The notes under the pieces are model-generated. The model did no database searches. It was not told the DNA's origin and saw only the letters and a program-made list of their open reading frames with translations. Positions 54,694 to 63,867 of a DNA stretch of 64,000 bases are shown here, one piece after another. Both the position numbers and the translations under genes were made by a program. The stretch is from assembly GCF_018141445.1 (NCBI RefSeq), contig NZ_CP058649.1:5165001-5229000 (forward strand), in the 5' to 3' direction. Within the stretch, counting starts at the first letter, position 1, and each line of letters opens with the position of its first letter. This DNA comes from Vallitalea pronyensis (GTDB taxonomy: Bacteria; Bacillota; Clostridia; Lachnospirales; Vallitaleaceae).

Positions 54694-55005
54694 TCACCTC
54701 TCTAATACTGTATTAACCAGTTCGTCTTTCCATTGCTTTCTGTGTGCATGAACTAACGCTTTCATCTGTTCAAGCTGTTCACGTGTTTCAGCTTGATGCG
54801 ATTCCGCTTTTGCTCTTGCCTCATTCAATTCTCTTTCTCTTAATTGTTTCACCTTACGATTAGCATCATGCAGGATTTTTTCTTTTAGTGCTTCTGCTCG
54901 CGATAACATATCCTGCTGTTTCTGCTGTTTTTCTTTGTCGGTTGCATCGAGTACTTCTCTGGCTTTATTCTCAATGGATATGATTTTATTAATAATAGCC
55001 TCCAA
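54694..55005 (-). CDS. V-type ATPase subunit G/H (NtpF-like) peripheral stalk protein
   Basis: Highly charged protein of 103 residues, almost entirely coiled coil (Lys, Glu, Arg, Gln in heptads from about residue 10 to 95). By position, length and composition it is the NtpF/AhaH stalk subunit, partner of subunit E. It is the first gene of the operon. It begins with TTG at 55005, preceded by GAGGTG at a seven-base distance; no in-frame ATG precedes the conserved part. Low sequence complexity makes family assignment rest largely on context. Confidence 0.85.
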   Translation of the reverse strand: MEAIINKIISIENKAREVLDATDKEKQQKQQDMLSRAEALKEKILHDANRKVKQLRERELNEARAKAESHQAETREQLEQMKALVHAHRKQWKDELVNTVLER

Positions 55006-55130
55006 CTTTTTGCACCTCTTTTCCTGCTCTTTGAATGCTTATAGAAGCATTTCTGTGTACAAAATTCACGTTCCATTTATACCTGCTTTATGGCCTCAAC
55101 TTAAAGGCCTAATTTTTACCCTAATTTATA

Positions 55131-55158
55131 TCATACCAAAAATCTGCATGAATCTCAA
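55131..55158 (-). promoter_or_regulatory. Probable promoter of the V-ATPase operon
   Basis: On the minus strand TTGAGA (55158-55153) and TATGAT (55136-55131) are separated by 16 bases, about 125 bases upstream of the first operon gene. Confidence 0.5.
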
Positions 55159-55232
55159 CTTTTCTCTAACCAATTACCATAAATTTTACTTTAAAAAAAG
55201 AAACATGAGATACTCCTTAACCCTCTATATTA

Positions 55233-55535
55233 CTAGTCATTGGTACTTTTATCTTCTGCGTTGATACTTTTTTTAATCTCTTTTGCATAGGCTTCTAATT
55301 CTTCATCTTTTTCATAGGGCATTACTTCTTGACCTCTCCCATCAAAGATTGCATCAGCAATGGTGTTTAAAATACTGGCCTTTTGTATGGCAATACCTCT
55401 TTTTAAATCCGCCATGATAACAAGGGTATCTTCCGATTCAATGTCAAACATACCCCTTATCTCTTTTGGTATCACTATTTGTCCTTTTTTTCCTACCTTG
55501 ACGGTACTCATGTATTGATCTTGATTTTTACTCAT
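55233..55535 (-). CDS. AbrB/SpoVT/MazE-type DNA-binding protein
   Basis: Small regulator of 100 residues from the ATG at 55535 (GGGAGGA upstream). The swapped-hairpin AbrB domain is in the first 55 residues: STVKVGKKGQIVIPKEIRGMFDI contains the classic GQIVIPKEIR signature, then DTLVIMADLKRGIAI. The acidic, helical C-terminus may mediate oligomerisation. Such proteins are transition-state regulators or antitoxins. No toxin gene adjoins it, which favours a transcriptional regulator. A perfect 14-bp inverted repeat lies just upstream and could be its own operator. It lies in the same direction as the V-ATPase operon, about 75 bases before that promoter. Confidence 0.9.
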   Translation of the reverse strand: MSKNQDQYMSTVKVGKKGQIVIPKEIRGMFDIESEDTLVIMADLKRGIAIQKASILNTIADAIFDGRGQEVMPYEKDEELEAYAKEIKKSINAEDKSTND

Positions 55536-55561
55536 AGTTCCTCCCACTCAAAAATATTATT

Positions 55562-55597
55562 TGTATGATTAGTATAACAAGTAATACTAATCATACA
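55562..55597 (-). promoter_or_regulatory. Perfect 14-bp inverted repeat upstream of the AbrB-type gene
   Basis: Arms TGTATGATTAGTAT (55562-55575) and its exact complement (55584-55597) flank an eight-base spacer. On the minus strand the centre includes TGTTATACT, an extended -10 box. This fits an autoregulatory operator-promoter of the AbrB-type gene. It also lies ten bases past the addB stop and, being followed by a T-rich tract, could double as an addB terminator. Confidence 0.6.
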
Positions 55598-55607
55598 TTG
55601 TTTTGCT

Positions 55608-58600
55608 TCATCTGTCAATCTTATTCCATACATCTTCCTTACTTAATTCCTTTAATACACGATAGGCATTATGCCCATTGTTTTCATCAAATTGACAGAT
55701 TGAAGCATACCCACAGTATTTACATGCCTCTTCTTTATGGGTCTTATAGGGTTCTATACCAACATTACCATCCATGATCATACGACCTATTTCTTCTGTT
55801 TTCTGTCTTGTATAGGATTTAAGTTTTTCAAATTGATCTATAGAGGCTACAGAAGACCTTTTGGATAGTGTTCCTTTCTTGGTGACTTGCACGGGAATAA
55901 TGTTCGAATAACCGTCAATATCCTGATCCATTTTTTCAATAATTTGCAGGTCATTTAAAACCAGTCCATTCATCTTAAGACTTTTTAAAATATGGGCTTC
56001 TAACATATCCATACTCAACTCACCATCTGCTTTAATAATCGGGTCATCAATGTGATAGTAGAACACCCCAGCGGGTATAACCTGTTTGGTGGTTTTTTGG
56101 TGTTCAAGTTCTGTTACGGCATTGAGATACACCAGTAACTGTAATTGTAACCCATAATATAATGCCGTTATATCAAATTTCTTGTTGCCAGATTTATAAT
56201 CAATCACCTTCACATAAACGGTATCATCATCCTCATATTTATCCACTCGGTCAATGCGTCCTTTTAATTTCATGGTGCGCTCATCATCAAAATCAATTTT
56301 TAAGGTAGCAAGCTCTGCCTTGTCCGCACTAAAGGCAACTTCATAATCTGTGGGTTCAAATTCACCTTTACGTATATGATATTGCAGTGCCCAGATGGCA
56401 CGTTTGGTAATACGTGTGAGTCGCCTTATGAGATATGTATTGCGACTGGTACTATAAAAAATACTGTTGGCATATTTCTCTGCCACTTCATAAACGGTTT
56501 CTTCTACCAATTGATCACGGATACCATCTTCCAGCTGTCCCCATTCTAACTGTCTGTTATGCACCTTCTTAGAGAATACATCGATAGAGCGGTGAAAGAG
56601 TATACCTATATCCGGCATGGATATTTCTCTGACACGCCTTTCCTCCACTTCCAAACCATAGTCTAGAAAATGAGCAAAGGGGCATTTTGCAAAAGCTTCA
56701 AGTCTTGAAACGCTATTAATTAAAATATCTGAATAGATGCTTCTCACCAATTCTTCTGGGAGGGGGTCTTCTGCATTCAGATGATAGAGACTTCTCACTG
56801 CTGCATGAACCGATGTCTGCCACTTTTCATGACGATAAAACCAACTATAGATATCTTTCCAGTAATCATTCAGACCATAGGTTTCATAGTCTCTTAGTTT
56901 TTCCAATAACTTTTTGAAGGTTGGTTTTTGAGGCATCATCAAGGCTTCTTCTTTTAGTGTTTCAATATCCACCATCTTAAGGTGACGGAATATTTTCCGA
57001 ACACGACTAATCAGTATGGATGGCCGCATGGATTTACCTTCCATATCGGTTCTTGCAAAGCTTAGATACAGTTTTTCACTGGGCTTTGTTAGGCCCATAT
57101 AAATGAGAAATTGCTCTTCAAAGGCTTTTTTTCTTCCTGTAGGTGCCAATTCAACACCGTTTTTTTGGAGTTCATCTTTATCTGTATCTGATAAAATATT
57201 GGCTTTTATAGATGTCTTGGGTATTTTACCTTCATTTAAACCTAAAATAAACAATGCTTTGACTTCATGCATTCTGGAACGTTCAAAGTCGCCAACAACG
57301 ACTTGGTCAAGCCCTGGGGGAACCAATCCCATTTCACACTGGGACAAGCCAGACTCTAAAATGGTGGCATATTCTTGTAAAACCATGACTTCATCACCAA
57401 GTATGTCCACAATGTTATCAAGTAATGTCATAACAACTTTATAGATGCTTTGGTATTCCTTTTCTAACAGTAATTCTTTCTGTTCTTTAAACGTACGGCT
57501 TAGCTCAAGCATCTGTTGTTCAATGTGTAACCCTGTCAGTAAATGGTATAAAGCCTCGGTTATGGTTCTAACATCTGATTTTCCTTTGACTGCGTCATGA
57601 AAAACAGCTAAAGGCTTCATTATTTTTTCTCTTGCATCATTTATTCTTTGTAATTGCATGGTGGCGTATTCATCATTATCACCATCCATTTTAAAAGGAT
57701 ATTCAAAAGGATTCTCCCATTTTTTACGTCCTTTGATACCGTATGCTAACACATAGTTCTCTAAGATATCCAGATCATTTAGAGGGATGTTTACCAACTG
57801 AGTTTTTGCATAGCGAAAGATGGTTTCATAGGTATAACCCCTATAGATGATTTCCAAGGCAGAGCGTATGAGTTCAACCATGGGATGGGTCATGATATCT
57901 TTCTTCTTATCAATAAAAAATGGAATATCATAGGTCATAAAACTCTTTCCTATAACTTTCTCATAACCTTCAAGGTCCCCAGTTACCACACCAATATCAC
58001 GAAAGCGATAGCCTTCATCACGAACCAATGCCGTGATGCAACTGGATATATGAGCCACTTCCTTTCTGATATGGGGAGCAGAGTAGAGATAGATGCCTTC
58101 AACATCCTGTGTATAGATCTTATAAGGGTACCGAAATATGTTTTTTTCTAAATGAGCAAGGGACATATGATTAAACCGATGGGGTATCCCTTTGTTTAAG
58201 AAAATATTGTCTTTGACCTTAACTTTTTCTTGCTCAGCTATCTTCATTAATTTATTATATGTTTTCTTACTTTCGTAAAAGAGTTCTGATTCATCACTAA
58301 GGTCATCCATATTCTGTATTTGATCCACAGTCAAGGTCATATACGTATCCTTGACCTTTTTAAGCATTTCATGCAATACTTTATATTGTATGGGTGTAAA
58401 ACCATAAAATCCATCAATCCAAAGGGTTGCATTGGCTAATAGCTTGGACTCGCCAACCGATGCACTAAGGATATCTAAGGATTCCTCTGTGGTCATGTAT
58501 TTTTCCTTGATATAAGCCTTAAATCCTTCGTATACCACCTGTAAATCACTTAACTTACTATGTAATAGGGGTCGTTCTTCCACTACCTCTAGAGACTTAT

Positions 58601-59018
58601 TAAGGGTCTCTGGCGAGATATCGTATTGATACAATTCCGTAATTAAAGATTTTAATTCTTTTACGAACCCTGCTTTTTCACAGTTCTTATCAAAATAGGT
58701 TAATTGCTCTTTATGGTTTTCAATGACTTTACGTATAACCATTCCGATGCCTGTCTTCCCAAGCAAAACACCATGTCCACCACCTAGTTCATCCATAATA
58801 CGATAAGCTAACCGCTGAAAGCTAAGGACTTCAATATGCATAATCCCAGATGCTGGATGAAGTTGTACGATATCTTTCTGTGTCTCAAGGGTGAACTGCT
58901 CCGGCACAATCATGATCAATGTCTTGCTTGTATCTTGCTTAGATGCCTCAATAATTTGATCATAACAGAACTTTGTTTTACCTGAACCAGAACATCCAAA
59001 TATAAATTGTAACGACAT
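55608..59018 (-). CDS. addB: ATP-dependent helicase/deoxyribonuclease subunit B
   Basis: Subunit B of AddAB, 1136 residues from the ATG at 59018 (GGAGGAAAG upstream). The N-terminal P-loop is GCSGSGKTKF (residues 7-16). The C-terminal RecB-like nuclease motif is KVIDYKSGNKKFDI. The four Fe-S cluster Cys are present: one in AFAKCPFAHF near residue 775 and C1099, C1102 and C1108 in CKYCGYASIC. It recognises chi-like sites and degrades the second strand during break resection. Unusually, addA is 34 kb away rather than adjacent. No frameshift is evident. Confidence 0.97.
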   Translation of the reverse strand: MSLQFIFGCSGSGKTKFCYDQIIEASKQDTSKTLIMIVPEQFTLETQKDIVQLHPASGIMHIEVLSFQRLAYRIMDELGGGHGVLLGKTGIGMVIRKVIENHKEQLTYFDKNCEKAGFVKELKSLITELYQYDISPETLNKSLEVVEERPLLHSKLSDLQVVYEGFKAYIKEKYMTTEESLDILSASVGESKLLANATLWIDGFYGFTPIQYKVLHEMLKKVKDTYMTLTVDQIQNMDDLSDESELFYESKKTYNKLMKIAEQEKVKVKDNIFLNKGIPHRFNHMSLAHLEKNIFRYPYKIYTQDVEGIYLYSAPHIRKEVAHISSCITALVRDEGYRFRDIGVVTGDLEGYEKVIGKSFMTYDIPFFIDKKKDIMTHPMVELIRSALEIIYRGYTYETIFRYAKTQLVNIPLNDLDILENYVLAYGIKGRKKWENPFEYPFKMDGDNDEYATMQLQRINDAREKIMKPLAVFHDAVKGKSDVRTITEALYHLLTGLHIEQQMLELSRTFKEQKELLLEKEYQSIYKVVMTLLDNIVDILGDEVMVLQEYATILESGLSQCEMGLVPPGLDQVVVGDFERSRMHEVKALFILGLNEGKIPKTSIKANILSDTDKDELQKNGVELAPTGRKKAFEEQFLIYMGLTKPSEKLYLSFARTDMEGKSMRPSILISRVRKIFRHLKMVDIETLKEEALMMPQKPTFKKLLEKLRDYETYGLNDYWKDIYSWFYRHEKWQTSVHAAVRSLYHLNAEDPLPEELVRSIYSDILINSVSRLEAFAKCPFAHFLDYGLEVEERRVREISMPDIGILFHRSIDVFSKKVHNRQLEWGQLEDGIRDQLVEETVYEVAEKYANSIFYSTSRNTYLIRRLTRITKRAIWALQYHIRKGEFEPTDYEVAFSADKAELATLKIDFDDERTMKLKGRIDRVDKYEDDDTVYVKVIDYKSGNKKFDITALYYGLQLQLLVYLNAVTELEHQKTTKQVIPAGVFYYHIDDPIIKADGELSMDMLEAHILKSLKMNGLVLNDLQIIEKMDQDIDGYSNIIPVQVTKKGTLSKRSSVASIDQFEKLKSYTRQKTEEIGRMIMDGNVGIEPYKTHKEEACKYCGYASICQFDENNGHNAYRVLKELSKEDVWNKIDR

Positions 59019-59210
59019 GGTCTTTCCTCCTGTTTTTACTTGCTTCCATAATATTATTTTATCAAATTTTGGATCATATGTTAAGGGTGAAAAACCATAT
59101 AGAGTCAGAATCGCCAAGGTTTACAATTCATCGTAGAAGGAATTAGTGTTAGACATTTTATTTGTTTCCCTATATAATTCCTTATATAGAAATTCAGGAG
59201 GAACAGGTAT

Positions 59211-59912
59211 ATGATATCCACAACAACAGCAAAAATCATCCATATTTTACCTAAGAGACTTGTCACATGCATCTCTAAAAAAGTGATTGATAACTATCTA
59301 AAAAAATATGCCACTATACACGTAGCAGGAAGTGAAAACCTCGAGCATATAAAAACACCAACGATCTTTATCTGTAACCACTTGAGTAATGCTGATGGAT
59401 TAGTTCTAGACAAGACTTTAAAAGCAATAGACCCGACATTTGTAACCGGTGTAAAGTTGTCAAATAATGCCGTTACAAGCATAGGTGTCCATATGGTAAA
59501 GACCACAAACATCATACCCAATACTGCTGATAATAATGGCCTTAAAAAAATTATTAAACTTGTTAAACAGGGGGAAAGTTTACTAATTTTCCCAGAAGGA
59601 ACTAGAAGTAGAGTGGGGCGTTTAATAGAAGCCAAGAAGGGGATTATCCTTATCGCAAGAATGACAGGAGCACCTATTATACCTATTGGCTTATATGGAA
59701 CAGAAAACCTGCTGCCTATACATAAAGAAGGCAATATGAGCGCAGAAACCTTTTATCACGCAGATGTGCATATTAACATTGGAAAACAATTTGAATTTCC
59801 TAAACGAAGTAAAGAGCAAAGTAAAAAAGAATATGAAGATGATGCCACAACGTATATGATGAAGAAAATAGCGGAATTGTTACCTGAGCATTATCGAGGT
59901 GTCTATAAGTAA
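59211..59912 (+). CDS. 1-acyl-sn-glycerol-3-phosphate acyltransferase (PlsC-like)
   Basis: Acyltransferase of 233 residues. The catalytic NHLSNAD (His-x4-Asp) is near residues 62-67, and the acceptor-binding FPEGTRSRVGRL near residues 127-138; PIIPIGLYG follows. Enzymes of this family add the second acyl chain to lysophosphatidic acid in membrane lipid synthesis. A distinct LysM- or membrane-anchor region is absent, only a weakly hydrophobic N-terminus. GGAGGA precedes the ATG. TATAAT at 59173-59178 is a likely -10 box. It is monocistronic, followed by about 425 bases without an intact gene. Confidence 0.9.
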   Translation: MISTTTAKIIHILPKRLVTCISKKVIDNYLKKYATIHVAGSENLEHIKTPTIFICNHLSNADGLVLDKTLKAIDPTFVTGVKLSNNAVTSIGVHMVKTTNIIPNTADNNGLKKIIKLVKQGESLLIFPEGTRSRVGRLIEAKKGIILIARMTGAPIIPIGLYGTENLLPIHKEGNMSAETFYHADVHINIGKQFEFPKRSKEQSKKEYEDDATTYMMKKIAELLPEHYRGVYK

Positions 59913-60338
59913 CACAGAAGATTTAACCAATCAAGCATTACTATTTATTATCATATAACGATTTAACCAGTATAAACTATTGAATACATCTATTAATACT
60001 TCACTATACAAGTTCAATCAAAAACTCCATTTTCATCTTTTCTACTACGGTATCAAATACTTTTTCTTAATGTACTTCAACAAGGTAACTGCATTAGTTT
60101 ACCACGAAGCTCATGTATCCATTCTACTTTTACAAACATTTTAATTTGCTCATTACTTAATATTAATTAACTGGATACTGTTACTTTTTTTGAGAAAAGA
60201 CCAATAGGATACTACGTAATGGACAGAATAATAGGATTACACAATATCAAGGTAATATAAGAGCAAGCATCATCGTAACCAGTTCTAAAGCCATGCATAA
60301 CATATATTATATAACTAAAGTAATTGTTGGAGGTATAG
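59913..60338. other. Intergenic region without intact gene
   Basis: AT-rich stretch between the acyltransferase and hydrolase genes. No RNA structure or intact frame stands out. On the minus strand, about 60170-60010, short open segments in two frames (SNEQIKMFVKVEWIHELRG, and EKVFDTVVEKMKMEF) separated by stops could be the remains of a decayed gene. Confidence 0.4.
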
Positions 60339-61271
60339 ATGTATAATAATTGTGTATCACCACAATATTTTAATAGAGTTTGTCCTGAATTTCCTTTATT
60401 GCATCTTAAAAAGATTGAAACGATTCATGTAAATGGTGCAAATAACTTTAGAATATCTGTGAAAATTACAGGAAATCCAAAAGGAATACCTATCGTATTT
60501 ATTCATGGTTTTAGTGAATCATGGCTTCTATGGAATTTCCAGCTTAATAGCCCTATGTTATTGAAAAAACATCGACTCATAGCTATTGATATGCGTGGTC
60601 AAGGTGAATCACAACCAAAATCGCTGGATCTTAATAACTATAAACAAGGTTCATTATATGCTCAAGATATTAATGCCGTATTTAAAGAATTAGATATCAT
60701 GAATGCTATTGTTGTTGCCCATTCCTTAGGAGGTACCTGGTTTTCAGATTACCTTTTAGCGTTTGGTACAACACGCATTAGAGGAGTTCTGTTTGTGGCA
60801 TCACCAATAGATGTCAACACACCTATGGCTAACGCTCTCTTTACTGAACAGCTTTTAGATGTGATTCCATTTGTAACAGACCCATGTCTACAAACAACAG
60901 CAATAGGCCTTGGCAGGTTCATTTCCTTATTGTTTAATTGCAGAATAACAAAAAATAATTTAGAGGAGCTCCTATCGTATATCTCCCTTGTCCCATCTCA
61001 AATTAGAGAGAATCTCCTTTTACACGAACCTCTAAGTGCAAAAGATGTGTTACCATATATAGACGTACCGGTCTTAGTTATGCATAGCTATAAAGACAGG
61101 GTAATAAACTTTCAAGCATCGGTAAGAGTTAATAAGCTAGCCCCCAAATCAAAGCTTATTCTTTTTAGGGAAATTGGTCATAGTATTTTTGCAGAAATGC
61201 CAAAGACGTTCAATAGGATTCTATGTCAATTTGCTATTAGACCTGATATTGATAAAAAACATCTGGTATAA
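60339..61271 (+). CDS. Alpha/beta hydrolase
   Basis: Hydrolase of 310 residues with GGAGG before the ATG. The fold's landmarks are complete: oxyanion HGFSESWLLWNFQ near residue 55, LIAIDMRGQGES, nucleophile VVAHSLGGTW with the catalytic Ser near 128, the acid in MHSYKDRVI and the His in REIGHSIFAEMP. It is closer to epoxide hydrolase or haloperoxidase-like members than to the hydrolase at 45.2 kb. No export signal. No functional partner is adjacent, and the substrate is unknown. Confidence 0.9.
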   Translation: MYNNCVSPQYFNRVCPEFPLLHLKKIETIHVNGANNFRISVKITGNPKGIPIVFIHGFSESWLLWNFQLNSPMLLKKHRLIAIDMRGQGESQPKSLDLNNYKQGSLYAQDINAVFKELDIMNAIVVAHSLGGTWFSDYLLAFGTTRIRGVLFVASPIDVNTPMANALFTEQLLDVIPFVTDPCLQTTAIGLGRFISLLFNCRITKNNLEELLSYISLVPSQIRENLLLHEPLSAKDVLPYIDVPVLVMHSYKDRVINFQASVRVNKLAPKSKLILFREIGHSIFAEMPKTFNRILCQFAIRPDIDKKHLV

Positions 61272-61466
61272 CTAAATATATAACAAGAGTCAGTTGAAGA
61301 TTTATTTAAAAGCTAACTATGGATTAGGTTTCTATTTCCAAATCTAATATTTTGCATATTTAATTTGGTAGTATTATTTTAATAAATCAGATATTCCACG
61401 ATTTAATATGATGTGAATTAAAATTACTCTAAGTAAATGTTATTACACTTTTAACTTGAACTAGCA

Positions 61467-62168
61467 TTATTCTAATTGAAGTAATTTGTTAATATCAGTA
61501 AGTCGTTTCCTATCATACTCTAATTTACTATCAATGGGTGCATCTTTAATGCGTAGTACGCACCCCTTTTCTAGATTATCCAGATATATATCCATTTCAT
61601 GAAGCTTATACATTGGTAATTTTTGCTTTAGCGTTTCATCAAAATAATTCATCCAATGAACTGAGGTTGGTAATCCATTATTCCAATGTTTATAGTCATA
61701 CTTCTTAACGGTTTCGGTATTAGAAATACAACCCCAATATGGCTTAAAACTCATGCAACACGCTTTAAACATCTCCTCAACTTTAACATTAAATGCTTTA
61801 GTGAAATTGATACATTGTGGAAAACGAACGACCAAAGAATTAATAAAATCTTCATTTGATACACCGACCATCATACTAATGTAAGCCGATTCCTTTGTAA
61901 TCTTTGAAGTAAAAAAACTAATACGTCTACCTAAATCTTCAAAAATAATACCATTTTCTTGATTAACACCCTTTTCCAGTAATCTAATGAGATGATCTCT
62001 GGTTCCATCAAATTCTTTAGCTAGTTTTTTACTTTTTGCTGGAATATATCGAGGTATAAATTGCTGATCAAATGCTGCTAAAATATTTAACAATCCGTAA
62101 GCCTTATCAATGGTATGTTTAAATTCTTCTTTTTGGGCATGAGCCCATAATATCATATTATAAAACAT
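61467..62168 (-). CDS. Uncharacterised protein, possibly Imm52-like immunity protein
   Basis: Protein of 233 residues starting at the ATG at 62168, preceded by AGGAGG at five bases. There is no signal peptide or membrane segment. Notable segments are GLLNILAAFDQQFIPRYIP, GIIFEDLGRRISFF, SFKPYWGCISN, and a C-terminal TSVHWMNYFDETL and VLRIKDAPID. The overall pattern recalls the Imm52 family of immunity proteins against polymorphic toxins, but I recognise this only weakly. It lies 63 bases after two paralogous uncharacterised genes in the same direction. Upstream genes beyond the right edge are needed to see whether a toxin is present. Confidence 0.6.
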   Translation of the reverse strand: MFYNMILWAHAQKEEFKHTIDKAYGLLNILAAFDQQFIPRYIPAKSKKLAKEFDGTRDHLIRLLEKGVNQENGIIFEDLGRRISFFTSKITKESAYISMMVGVSNEDFINSLVVRFPQCINFTKAFNVKVEEMFKACCMSFKPYWGCISNTETVKKYDYKHWNNGLPTSVHWMNYFDETLKQKLPMYKLHEMDIYLDNLEKGCVLRIKDAPIDSKLEYDRKRLTDINKLLQLE

Positions 62169-62255
62169 TTTACCTCCTTTTATTTTAGACAAATCTTTAA
62201 CATAAAATTATATTACAAGTATTATAATACATTTGAGATAGACACAAGCACTCAT

Positions 62256-63011
62256 TTATACATTTTTATGAACGCTCATTTCTTCTATGCTGACACTCCA
62301 TTGCCTAGTATTGTTTTTATTGATAAATTGAACTTCGTTATTGGATAACCATGTCAATTTTCCCAAGTGTTTAACATATGCGTACTCATGAGGGGATTCC
62401 TTTAGAATTAATTGGGCTCTAACTATATCCCCTTGTTTATTTTGAATTATAATGTATATTTTAATGTCTTTTACCTCATGTTCTAAATACACTTTTGCAG
62501 CATACATTTTATTTGGACTCTTAATCTTCTTTCCCCATGTCCAATAATTATTATAATTTAAATCTATAATCTTTTTGTATACTTCCTCAAATGGAGTAAT
62601 ATCCCACTCTTTTTCATGTGCTATCTTGGCTATAGCATTTTTAATCACATTCAACGTGAATGGTTTTTTCTCTTTATCATCATATGAAAAAAAACTAGTA
62701 TAATCAACTTTTTGCTCAATAATGTAAATGCCACTTGAATTGATAACATTATTTTGAGTCACTTTATCGACACATCTTACAAGAATTTTTTTACATTCTT
62801 TAGTTTTATATTTACCAAGCAATCTTAGAAACATGGATACGATACAATTCGTTTCTAAAGTAAAACGTCGTTTTATATTCCACTTCCAATTTCGATCATA
62901 ATCAATACGTAGCGCTTCTTCATAAGAACAATTGTTTGTATTAGAAATTTCTATAATAACTTCCGATTGCTCCTTATATGGAACATCTAACTGCAAATCC
63001 CTAAGGTACAT
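62256..63011 (-). CDS. Uncharacterised protein, tandem paralogue 1
   Basis: Protein of 251 residues that I cannot assign to a known family. It has no signal peptide or membrane segment. The N-terminal YLRDLQLDVPY, the YEEALRIDYDRNWKWNIKRRF segment and CIVSMFLRLLGKYK are nearly matched by the next gene upstream. The C-terminal half is beta-rich with NYWTWGKKIKSPNKMYAAKVYLEHEVKDIKIYII in part (key piece AKVYLEHEVKDIKIYIII) and LGKLTWLSNNEVQFINK. AAGGAGTG precedes the ATG. Cytoplasmic location and clustering as duplicated genes suit a defence or immunity role; that is inference only. Confidence 0.75.
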   Translation of the reverse strand: MYLRDLQLDVPYKEQSEVIIEISNTNNCSYEEALRIDYDRNWKWNIKRRFTLETNCIVSMFLRLLGKYKTKECKKILVRCVDKVTQNNVINSSGIYIIEQKVDYTSFFSYDDKEKKPFTLNVIKNAIAKIAHEKEWDITPFEEVYKKIIDLNYNNYWTWGKKIKSPNKMYAAKVYLEHEVKDIKIYIIIQNKQGDIVRAQLILKESPHEYAYVKHLGKLTWLSNNEVQFINKNNTRQWSVSIEEMSVHKNV

Positions 63012-63129
63012 ATCACGCCACTCCTTGTATAATCTTTAATAATAAGTACTAGATGAATAATTATTATTATTAGTAAGTAAGTTATCTTAAGCCCATGATT
63101 ACTTATTTTTCAGAAAAACCTAAGTTTTA

Positions 63130-63867
63130 CTAAGATTCTACCTGTACCTTCCAATGCATCGTATTATATTTATTAACTAACTGGACTTCATTATTTGATA
63201 ACCATTTCAACTTCCCTAAGTGTAAAATATAGATATAATCATCTGGCATTTCAGAGATAATTAATTGTCTTTTAATGATGTCACCAAGCTTATTTCTTAT
63301 GATAATGTATATTTTAATGTCTTTTATTTCATGTTCTAGATATACTTCAGCCGTAAATAATCGATTAGGGCTGTTAAGTTTCTTTTTCCACGTCCAATGA
63401 TTAGTATATTCTAATTCAATAATCCTTTTATACACCTGTTCAAATGGCGATATATCCCAGTTTTTATCTCTGGCTATTTTGCTAATTGCTTCTTTTATAA
63501 CGTCTAAGGTGAATTGTTTTTTCTCAAGATCATTTTTTGAGAAGAATGCATTATAGTCAACAATCTGTTCAATTAAACATATACCCATGGTTGTACCACC
63601 TATACCTTTTAAAGATTTTACACAATGGACAACTATTTTTATAGTATCTTCATTTTTATATTTACCAAGAAGCCTTAAAAACATTAATACAATACAATTC
63701 GTTTCTAGAAAAAAACGTTTAGCAATAACCCCCTTCCAGTTACGGTCGGAATCCATTCTTAGAGCTTGCTCATACGTGCAATTATACTCACTCATGTACT
63801 TATTAATGATATCTAATCTTTCATTAGATGGATATGGAACATGTAAGTGCATTTCTCTAAGATACAT
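63130..63867 (-). CDS. Uncharacterised protein, tandem paralogue 2
   Basis: Protein of 245 residues, clearly paralogous to the downstream gene over its whole length: shared pieces include YLRE/DxxLxVPY, YEQALRMDSDRNWK, LETNCIVLMFLRLLGKYKN, AEVYLEHEIKDIKIYIIIRNK and LGKLKWLSNNEVQLVNKYN. Identity by eye is about half. Conserved Trp, Tyr and Asn positions are clustered at both ends of the barrel-like C-terminal region. AGGAAGGGG precedes the ATG at 63867. Function unknown. It may be the first gene of its unit, although upstream sequence to the window end is only about 130 bases and shows no clear promoter. Confidence 0.75.
   Translation of the reverse strand: MYLREMHLHVPYPSNERLDIINKYMSEYNCTYEQALRMDSDRNWKGVIAKRFFLETNCIVLMFLRLLGKYKNEDTIKIVVHCVKSLKGIGGTTMGICLIEQIVDYNAFFSKNDLEKKQFTLDVIKEAISKIARDKNWDISPFEQVYKRIIELEYTNHWTWKKKLNSPNRLFTAEVYLEHEIKDIKIYIIIRNKLGDIIKRQLIISEMPDDYIYILHLGKLKWLSNNEVQLVNKYNTMHWKVQVES

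Noticed and set aside
55233..55535. Antitoxin of a toxin-antitoxin pair
   Set aside because: The AbrB-type protein has no adjacent small toxin gene in either direction.
59294..59734. 146-codon open frame on the minus strand
   Set aside because: Antisense to the PlsC-like gene, whose catalytic motifs are intact.
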